A stretch of DNA of 64,000 bases from positions 3,783,063 through 3,847,062 of the forward strand of contig CM035356.1 in NCBI GenBank assembly GCA_020137815.1, in the 5' to 3' direction. This stretch comes from Hormiphora californensis. Lineage: Eukaryota; Ctenophora; Tentaculata; Cydippida; Pleurobrachiidae. This document shows, one piece after another, positions 23,049 through 64,000 of the stretch. The position numbers and the translations under genes were made by a program. Numbering within the stretch: position 1 is the first letter of the stretch; each line of letters starts with the position of its first letter. Under the pieces are notes generated by a model. That model did not search any database. It was given only the letters and a program-made list of their open reading frames with translations, and was not told where the DNA came from.

Positions 23049-23187
23049 CAGTCGGACCCCGATTTAGGGACACCCTCGGGGGAAAGGCTCTTGTCCACTA
23101 AATCGGGGTCAAATAAGGTTAATTTCCTATATCGGGGGAAAAAATCCTGTCCCTAAATCGGGGTGCCACTAAATCGGGGGGAGTAAA
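23049..23187. mobile_element. CAGTCGGACCCCGATTTA MITE, copy 1 (right end decayed)
   Basis: Begins CAGTCGGACCCCGATTTAG after TA. The interior matches 50412-50584 in the opposite orientation (TAAGGTTAATTTCCTATAT). The right end has decayed to TAAATCGGGGGGAG. Likely pogo/Tigger or Tc1/mariner derived. Confidence 0.7.
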
Positions 23188-23282
23188 ATGGTAAAGTTTT
23201 ATCGCTGTAATGCTGTAATGGTGTGAACTGTGATCCCCTGCAAAATACCTCTCACTTTAACAATGATTGTTTAGTAGCTAAA

Positions 23283-25554
23283 ATGATGGCTGGAGGATTA
23301 GCTAACCCGCAGATCATCGCTCATCTTGAGAAGAGTCTTGATTACACCATATTCGACGTTAAATGGATACCATGTAGTGCAAGGTACTAAACTGCTTTTT
23401 GTTCATTTATACTCTTTCACATCTTTGTTTGGTTGTTTCAGAAATCAGAATTCCACTCTGACATCCTGTATTCCAGGTTTGTAGTTGTTGGAAGTCATGC
23501 CCGAGGAACGGGCGCCCTCCAGATATTTGAGATGGGCCAGAAGGAACTGGTGCTATCGAAAAAGTATGAAAAGAAGGATTCGTTCAAGTGCTGTACGTTC
23601 GGTGCTACTTCCTTACAAGACAGGCATCTAGCGACTGGGGCCTTCAAGGGCCGAATGGAAACATGGGACTTAGAAAGAGCAGATGTAAGTGTTGAGTCCA
23701 GGCAAATTATATGAGCGAATGGAATTTATGATCGATTGAATAATAAATATGTGCAGTGTATGGTATATGTCAAAAAATTGTATGTTTACTTATTATTCAT
23801 TTCAGTCGTATCCCTTAATTATGACATCCCTTAATTATGACATCATTCCATGTTTTCAGGCGCCAGTTTACTCTGTGAAGGCCCATAACGAGATAATCAA
23901 CTGTATTGACGGAGTTGGTGGCTTAGGAATCGGAGTTGGTGCCCCGGAAATCGTCACAGGATCGAGAGATGGTAGGCAACAGAGACATGATATATTTAGA
24001 GAAAAAAGTCTGTGAAGGAGACACCCCGAAATTAAATGCTCTCTCTCATTACATTCCAGTCGTATCATACTGTATTTTATGTACAATGTGTTTTCTATGC
24101 TATTTGCCTTGTTCGACCCTTCCTTTACAACAATTCTCTATAACTCACACTTCAGGTACTGTGAAGGTATGGGATGTGCGGCAAGAGAAGGATCCAGTTG
24201 CATTAATGCAGCCGAAGGAAGGAGAAACTAAGCGCGACTGTTGGGCTGTAGCATTCGGTGAGATAATTCGTGTTTTAATATCTCTTTTTTAATACAGTTG
24301 ATCGAATCATGTTTCTTTTCATCCTTGTATCCCAATTATGATTTTCCAACCTTTATTATTTCTAGGTAATGCGTACTCGGAATCAGAGCGAGTCGTTGCT
24401 GCTGGTTATGACAATGGAGACATTAAAATGTTTGACTTGAGGACAATGTCGGTGCGATGGGAAACTAACGTTAATAACGGGGTAAGTCCTATTCTAGAAC
24501 TGAAAAAGACTGCAAACTCACATGAGAGCACCCACCAATGTAATAACAATGTTTCTTTCTATTCAGATTTGCGGGTTGCAATTCGATAGACGGGACATCC
24601 TGATGAATAAGTTGGTTGCGACCACACTGGAAAGTAAATTCCACACTTTTGACGTTCGAACCCACCACCCTACCCAGGGATACCCCTCTGTAGTTGAAAA
24701 GGTACGTTTTTACAAACACACACAAGCTGCCTTGCCAAAATGGTCGGTGGTGTCCTATGTTACTATGGGAACAGTCTATCGCGGAGGGCGCGACGACATA
24801 CAAGATCGGGTTGGTGCGCGAGATGCGCGCTAAACTGCCGCGCGTTCTATATTTCCAGAATAAGTCGCGGGGATCATCAGCGGTTGACAAGCATCATGAT
24901 ATAGCCAACTGACAACCTATTCAGGCCCACAAATCGACTATTTGGGGAGTTCGGCATCTTCCCCAGAACAGAGATGTGTACATGACACTTGGAGGAAATG
25001 GATCAATTTGTCTGTGGAAATAGTAAGTCCCTGAATCACATTTGCAATTTATAAAGTGTTTGAAAGTTCTCAAGTTTACTTACACTCCTATCCTTTTTTG
25101 TCTTCTCCGTGCTAACATAAAACTCCTTTCCTTAGTAACTATCCTAAAGAGAGAACGAAGGCTGACTCGAACGGAGATGACATGGGTCTTGCGGGAACTG
25201 TCGAGCAGGTCCAGAATGTCGTTCTTGGCACACAGCCCATCTCAGGGTTCGACTGGAGTCCTGATAAGGTAGATAGTTTTTTGTTAATGTTTATTTCTAA
25301 CATTTTTATTTGAGCTCAATTGAGTCTCAACGCTCAGTAAAAAGTAAATGTGAATGTTTTATGTAGCTGCTCTTTATCTGAATGTGTTCTCGAAAGCTTC
25401 TGTCAATTTATTGATTTAGTACCATCATAATATGGTTGTTCAGTTTATATGTTCCGCTAACTCAAGTACTTTGTTTCAGGAGGGATTGTGCGTGTGTTCA
25501 GGATTCGATCAGACGGTACGAGTGTGTATTGTAACACGGCTGAAATCACTCTGA
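23283..25554 (+). CDS. DNAAF10: dynein axonemal assembly factor 10 (WDR92, Monad), complete
   Basis: Nine exons: 23283-23383, 23477-23684, 23860-23971, 24156-24257, 24366-24481, 24567-24701, 24925-25022, 25136-25268 and 25480-25554. They total 1,080 nt, giving 359 residues, close to the vertebrate protein. It is a WD40 beta-propeller. Diagnostic stretches include [87 protein letters not shown], and [20 protein letters not shown] followed by GFDQTVRV. In other animals it works with R2TP-like co-chaperones to fold axonemal dynein in the cytoplasm, implying motile cilia here. ATG 23283 and ATG 23286 are both possible starts. No defect is seen. Confidence 0.95.
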
Positions 25555-26082
25555 GAAAGGGAGGAGAAGAGACTGTTTATATTAAAAACTGACTGACCCT
25601 GTTGGACATGTGTGCGAAATTGTGAAACTATATATTCATGATAAAATCAGTTTCAAGGAATCCCAAAATTCGATGTTTTTTGTTAGAGTTTTTGTTATCG
25701 GAAAAAGTAACAGCAAATAATTAATAGTACACACAATATCAGCAGAATAATTTAACTCGGAACACCTAACAATGTGCACCAGATACCACTCATAACTTGT
25801 ATGCAGGAACCATCTCGTGTCCAAACTAGACAGCACGAAATAAGGCAAGTCGGGTAAAAATACGACTTCAAATTGTTCGCCCTTTGGTCTTGTCACAGTG
25901 TTCGATTTCGATAGTCATCGATCACTCACTCACGATTATACCTAGAATAATATCTCAACCGCAACTAAAAAGCATCTTGATCCTAATTGTCACGAAGTAT
26001 GAACTATGTAAACTATGTAAAATCTAAATGAAGATCTCTCTCCATCACGCATCTAATCTAAATGACTAAATGAGCATCTCTA
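25555..26082. other. convergent intergenic gap
   Basis: Lies between the stop of DNAAF10 and the stop of the minus-strand GPCR. No gene seen. It must hold both 3' ends; I cannot assign the polyadenylation signals firmly. Confidence 0.5.
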
Positions 26083-27295
26083 TCACGCATTGGAGTCATT
26101 GGAGCACATGTCCCTTGTAACCAGTGCCTGCCACTCCACGAAATCATTCTTCACCTCCTTCATTCGCACGAGATATAGGACGGGGTTTATGGCAGCATTC
26201 ATAACCACGCTCAGCCGTGAGAGGAATATGTTAACATAGAGGTTGGCAGTTAGAAACCTCACCGAGTCACTCACCGAGAAGAATACGAGAAACAGGAACA
26301 GCCAGATGGGAATATTAAATATCGAGTAGATGAGAGTAAATAGGACTATTGTCACGGATGCCTTGTACATAATGTCATTCTCAGAGCCCACACCCCCTAG
26401 TTTCCTACTCCGTCCCGATGGTAGGGTAGACTCCTCCCCCTGTTGTAGGCTCAGGAGCACCTTAACGGCCTGTTTCTTGTTCCCAACAATGCGTTTACTG
26501 TTGCCATAGTAACGGGGCATGCGGCGTCGGTGGGCCATTAGGAACCGTAAAATGGAGCAGGTGCACAAGACTATTGGGACGGCCGGGAGCACCCAGGTGA
26601 ATATGATTAGAAAGTAGGAGAGGAAATCATACTCGAATGAAGGGTAACGGATGAAGCTAAGATCAGATAGACCCCAGGCACACGCCCCCAGTTGGCTGGC
26701 GAAATAGTAGGATGTAGAACTGAAAAGGAGGGGCAGAGAAGCCTGAGCTATTTGGAGAACGGTGTAGACGATAATGGAAGTCAGCACCCATTTTGTTCTC
26801 GGTCCTCTTGATCCCTTTTGGTTTATCTTGGTCCATCTCACCACACTCATCACACTGGCAAGGTAGACGGACAGTCGGCTGGTGACATTGAATATAAACC
26901 CGGTCAGGGCACACACCCCTGTATTTCCTAGCGCCATGGGGGCTCGACCATTCAACATGCTAACACCAGATGTTATGGATGAGAGGCATGTCAGGAGGTC
27001 GGTTAGACAAGCACAGAAGTATACGAGGAACACAGGGTTGCGGATCCGTTTGTAGAATGATGGCAGACACACAGCATTTAATATCACACCTGAGAGGGAT
27101 CAGAGATTCACAATTTAATAATTTTACATCATGAGATTAATAGCTGTACGATTATACTGGCTGTAAGGTGTTTTTGTGTCAAAGTGAGTCTGTTGCTATG
27201 GTAACAACTATAATACCTGCTACACAGAAGATGGTCTCTAAAACTCCGTATATTATATCCGTTACTGAGGCTGAGGGTTCGTCTGCCGGCTCCAT
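26083..27295 (-). CDS. class A (rhodopsin-like) orphan GPCR
   Basis: Two exons on the minus strand, 27295-27217 (start MEPADEPSASVTDIIYG) and 27089-26083, joined in phase 1, give about 361 residues. The join completes TM1 (FCVAGVILNAVCLPSFY). Seven hydrophobic segments follow. TM3 carries a Cys (GVCALTG) and extracellular loop 2 carries a partner Cys (GACAWGL). TM7 has the NPxxY motif as NPVLY. Oddities: the DRY motif at the end of TM3 reads VRW, and TM6 has FNIP in place of CWxP. The third intracellular loop is basic and Ser-rich. The ligand is unknown, and a single short N-terminal segment suggests a small-molecule or peptide ligand. Confidence 0.85.
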
Positions 27296-28833
27296 ATTGC
27301 TACACTGGGAAACGGTGGGTTTGTTAGTTCATGTGTGAATCGATCAACCGAAGGAAGAATGAATGACCTAATTACAATATAATTGGTTAGAATACAATTA
27401 GGTCACTCTCAAAACCAGTTTCGGTAAATTCTTTTCTATAAGCCAATTGAGCGCTCCTCCTAGACAACAGATTGATCAGATGCCACGTACAATCGGCATG
27501 TTAAAATTATTGCATGCAAACGTATACATGCAGTACCGAAACTCAACCGCTTTTGTACTCTTCTTGACTGTTTAGCGAACTCGTTTTCAGAGAAAAGTAT
27601 TGAATTTTCAGCGAAAATGTTCGAATTTTCCCAAAATTACGTATCTTTTCCCAAAACTACGTTTCCTTTCGGTGGTGCATATTAGTTACCAAGGCTACCA
27701 TGAATTTGTGAACTATATTTACGAAGCAAATCAGAACCAGTTGCAGTTTAATTTCCCCATCGGCATATAAAAAGGGTTTTTGCACCAGCCATCATTTGGA
27801 TGTGACTGTAGTAGCTGCTAATCGTTATTTAATCAGAACATTCACTGAAATCAGGCAAATGCTACAGCATGGTCTTCAAAGAAAAAGCTTTTAGCTTAGT
27901 TGACTTTGTACACGCTATAAAGAATGATTTTAATCGCTGATCAGATATATTTTCATCGCTGTATTTTAGCCATATCATCTCGTCTAGCTATGTTGTCTCT
28001 TTCTCTCTCTGTACCTCTCTCTCTATCTCTCTCTCTATCTAGCTCTCTCCATTACCATAGTCCCTTTTAAGTTTATGGGTCATGCAATGTACAATTTGTA
28101 ATTGGCAAGCAGTTCGTTTTACAGGCAATAAAGATAAAGTCCCATCTCGCAAGATGGGATAGAGGTGGAGAGAGAGAGAGTCAGAGAGGGGAGAGAGAGG
28201 GGAGAGAGAGAGAGAGAGAGAGAGGGGGAGAGAGGGGAGAGAGAGGGGAGAGAGAGGGGAGAGAGACTTGCCTATTAGGTAAATCGGTGCATTACAACTT
28301 TTAGTCTAGCATGAAAGTTTGCTGGGGCAAGAACCGTAGAGTTAGACCTTAGTATATTTTGGCTACAGAAACTCGACTACTATTAGTACTAGTCTGCTAC
28401 CTCATCTACTCAGGCGTGTTCAGCGTCCGATCCTGGTAGCTAGTGTTAGTGTTAGTGTTTGTTAGCATATAATTACACGGTTATCGGTGCTAAAACTCTT
28501 AAACTTGAAGTTGAAATTAGAGTTAGAAACATTGAACTTTATCTAACAGATATTTTATTTTGTATGATTTTGCTTGGAAATAAATTATAGCTAAAATTAA
28601 ACCTTAATTTTTGAAGGCCACACAAGTGTTATAAATAGCCACATGATAAACATAATTTGAAATTTAAAGCGATTGTGTTAAGTTAAATTAAATTCGACCG
28701 CTTATAGCATCACTGCATAATGCATATACCGGATACCTGACTACTACTGACATATTCACCACTCTATAGCTCTGTGACAGGTCCCCCAAATCCTTGAGTT
28801 ATTATTGGTGGATGGGCGAGAGTCAAGTGGCAA
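27296..28833. other. intergenic, divergent promoters expected
   Basis: Lies between the GPCR start (minus) and the next plus-strand signal-peptide exon. No gene seen. Contains CT-rich (28003-28050) and GA-rich (28165-28265) tracts. Confidence 0.45.
28165..28265 (+). repeat. (GA)n/GGGGAGAGA tract
   Basis: Simple purine repeat of GAGAGA and GGGGAGAGAGA units. Confidence 0.9.
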
Positions 28834-29037
28834 ATGAGCTATCACGTGGTCACGTTCCTCTTGCTGCTCCTCAGCTTCCCTACTTCCAGGTATTTGACAC
28901 ATGGGTGAGCTTGTCACGGAAGTTTGTTTGACTCACAAGCTTGTATCACTATCTGAACCTTTATCATGATATTGATACAGGAATTCTAACCATATCTCCA
29001 TGTTCTAGGTTGGCAGAAGACTGGCCTGATCTTGAAA
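28834..29037 (+). CDS. signal-peptide exon pair, possible alternative start of the Ig gene
   Basis: Exon 28834-28889 starts with MSYHVVTFLLLLLSFPTS, a clean signal peptide. It splices in phase 2 to a 29-nt exon, 29009-29037 (RLAEDWPDLE), which ends in phase 1 at GAAA/GTGAGT. No continuation is visible before 30486. The next phase-1 acceptor is the first Ig exon of the giant gene at 31193, which would join in frame. It may therefore be an alternative first-exon set of that gene, or the start of a gene otherwise lost. Confidence 0.45.
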
Positions 29038-30253
29038 GTGAGTAGCAATTCAACAGCATGGATATGATTGTTTTCCATTCTCATTGGCTGCCAGCTATTA
29101 AAACAATCCCACCAATGCAGTATATATGCGTCTGAGTTGCCATGAGAGGGTGTGATATACATAGTAATGGCTGTCTAACACGGTGTGATCTCATAGCCCT
29201 CCCATGGAGTAGCTTGATCTCCACAGTATATATGATGCTTGCTAGGCAAGTGCGTGTGTAATATGTTTTAACAAACCACCATTCACACCAAGTTGCATAT
29301 AATATATATTTAACTGGCTTCTACGTCACACACACTGACGCATGATTGAGGGCGGGGTGGTCAACCGGGATAACTGAAAACAAATGCTTAAAACCGAGTA
29401 TTCCTGTTCATGAGTTCTGTATTTTGGATCTCCAGTAGTGTGCTTCTATTGATAGGGTCGGGATGTTGCAACTTGATTGTTGTAAGAGAGAAAGGCTTTA
29501 GAAGTAGAACACTTATATTGATTGTCCTACAATTGAATAGAGAATAGTGCAGCCAGTTCTTGCAAGGTGGCCCATGGCAATTCAATTGCTTTCCCATGAC
29601 ATTTCTCAAGCACAAGTAATCCTTTTCAATATTGAGGCTTGACGCTGTTGTATATTGCTTTCCTATGCAAGGAACATATCGATTCAGTGCATATATAATG
29701 TCTTGAGTCTAGGCTTTCGATAGAATGGATGTGAATGGTTTGGAATTAGCGCCTAAATGCGGTGTCGTTGATGCGCTTGTCAGCGCTGACAGATGCACGT
29801 GCCAAAATGGCGCGCGCATCGTCATTCACACTCCCTGCATCTTTGCTTCGGTTTGGTTTGGTTGTGTGTGACACACGGACATATCAATGATCATGAGACA
29901 TGCTACGCGTTCTCTGCTTTCTGTTTGACTAAGCACGTTGTTTTCAAATCAAGCATACGGTTTGCTGTCCTTTAGTCAACTTCAAACCAGCTCTGACCTC
30001 TGTTCGTTGAAATTGATCATCAGTCTTAGATGCGTGTGCGTTCAAAATTCACCCTAAAAGCGGTCGTCAAAGCTTTCCCCTCTGTTTGTCGGTGTATGCG
30101 AGTCTGTTGGAGGTCTAACGTGTAGTGTAGTGAATGCTGGTAATCAGGTCACGTGTTGTAGTGTGCGTGACAGCTTCACACGCAGTGAAGACACTTGGTC
30201 AAGAGGGAGGGAGGTGGACTGACCAACAGCTCTCAGGCGGAGGGAGAGAGAGA

Positions 30254-30286
<33 letters not shown>

Positions 30287-30485
30287 TGTGTGTGTGTGTG
30301 AGAGAGAGTGAGAGAGTGGGGAGAGAAAGGGAGAGAAAAATTTGAGATCACACAGCTCCCTCTTGGCCAAACGGATGCTTTGTTATGCTTGTTTTGTCGC
30401 TCCTAGCACTGAGAATTCTTGCCCAATTTTGAATTTGACACTCCCGTATTCCCGGTTTTAGTACCTGACAGAAACCAGATGAATT
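29038..30485. other. no gene seen
   Basis: Holds GA/GT simple repeats at 30240-30320 and no supported exon. It would be the first intron if the 28834 exons belong to the Ig gene. Otherwise it is the promoter region of the exon at 30486. Confidence 0.4.
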
Positions 30486-63704
<33,219 letters not shown>

Positions 63705-64000
63705 GTGAGTTTTTTGAGGCGTGATGAGATCAGGATCAGGGTCGAGCAATTGACAGCTTTCATGACTCGCTCTTTTCGTGATATAACACCTCAAATTCAA
63801 TTTCTCTCGAATTCGTCGTAGATTAGCGATTTATTCTTTCTCGTGCAAAGCATGTCTCTGTTAATAGTGGATCAATTGCAATTCTTGCTTGTTAACAGTC
63901 AATGAAAGATAAAAGTTTTCATGTGCTGCTGATATCTCTTTTTCCAAGAAACTCTGTTTTTTAAAAACCCTACTATTTTATTTAGGGCTGGTATTTAGCG

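Larger units (their letters stand above)
20854..23282. other. intergenic, inverted-repeat elements only
   Basis: No gene seen. It contains the 460-bp inverted-repeat element (21372-21831), a second inverted repeat (about 22094-22440) and a CAGTCGGACCCCGATTTA-type MITE (23049-23187) just upstream of the DNAAF10 start. Confidence 0.45.

Overview
This window is eukaryotic nuclear DNA from an animal. Every gene I can reconstruct is split by GT-AG introns, mostly 100 to 800 bp long. The gene content is metazoan: an Ig-superfamily ectodomain protein built from dozens of phase-1 exons, a rhodopsin-like GPCR, and the axonemal dynein assembly factor DNAAF10/WDR92, which implies motile cilia. Compact introns, many short palindromic transposons and a large Ig-domain protein would fit an early-branching animal such as a sponge, but the species is inference only.

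Layout. 1-5473: intergenic DNA holding a 4.3-kb near-perfect palindrome (1137-5470) whose arms are mostly a 32-bp minisatellite. 6073-9623 (+): a secreted papain-family (C1) cysteine peptidase whose exons run in frame into an F-type-lectin-like domain. 9.6-17.4 kb: mostly repeats, with weak evidence for one gene end near 12.3-12.85 kb and a possible LTR near 14.4-15.0 kb. 17421-19231 (+) and 19540-20853 (-): two convergent multi-exon genes that I do not recognise. 21.3-23.2 kb: inverted-repeat elements. 23283-25554 (+): a complete DNAAF10/WDR92 gene. 26083-27295 (-): a two-exon class A GPCR. 28834-29037 (+): a signal-peptide exon pair with no obvious continuation other than the Ig gene downstream.

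From 30486 to the end of the window, one huge + strand gene encodes a signal peptide, 24 Ig-like domains, a dibasic linker and a Thr/Pro-rich linker. I assembled 43 coding exons whose phases all agree (about 2,279 residues), and the gene continues past the window. Introns carry MITEs, minisatellites, long (CT)n tracts and two palindromic elements with 9-bp target duplications.

The stretch from about 43.45 to 51.07 kb is a second copy of about 51.2-56.9 kb. Parts of it are clean (Ig16-Ig18 exons intact). Other parts (about 43.56-46.92, 48.42-49.69 and 51.07-51.18 kb) are full of homopolymer-length errors. Skipping it lets exon 42977-43115 splice in frame to exon 51923-52332. It is best read as a false or haplotypic duplication with poor consensus, although a true segmental duplication is not excluded.

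The genes do not form an operon or an obvious shared pathway. The most unusual items are the peptidase-lectin gene model, the giant Ig gene with two candidate signal-peptide starts, and the large palindromic transposons.
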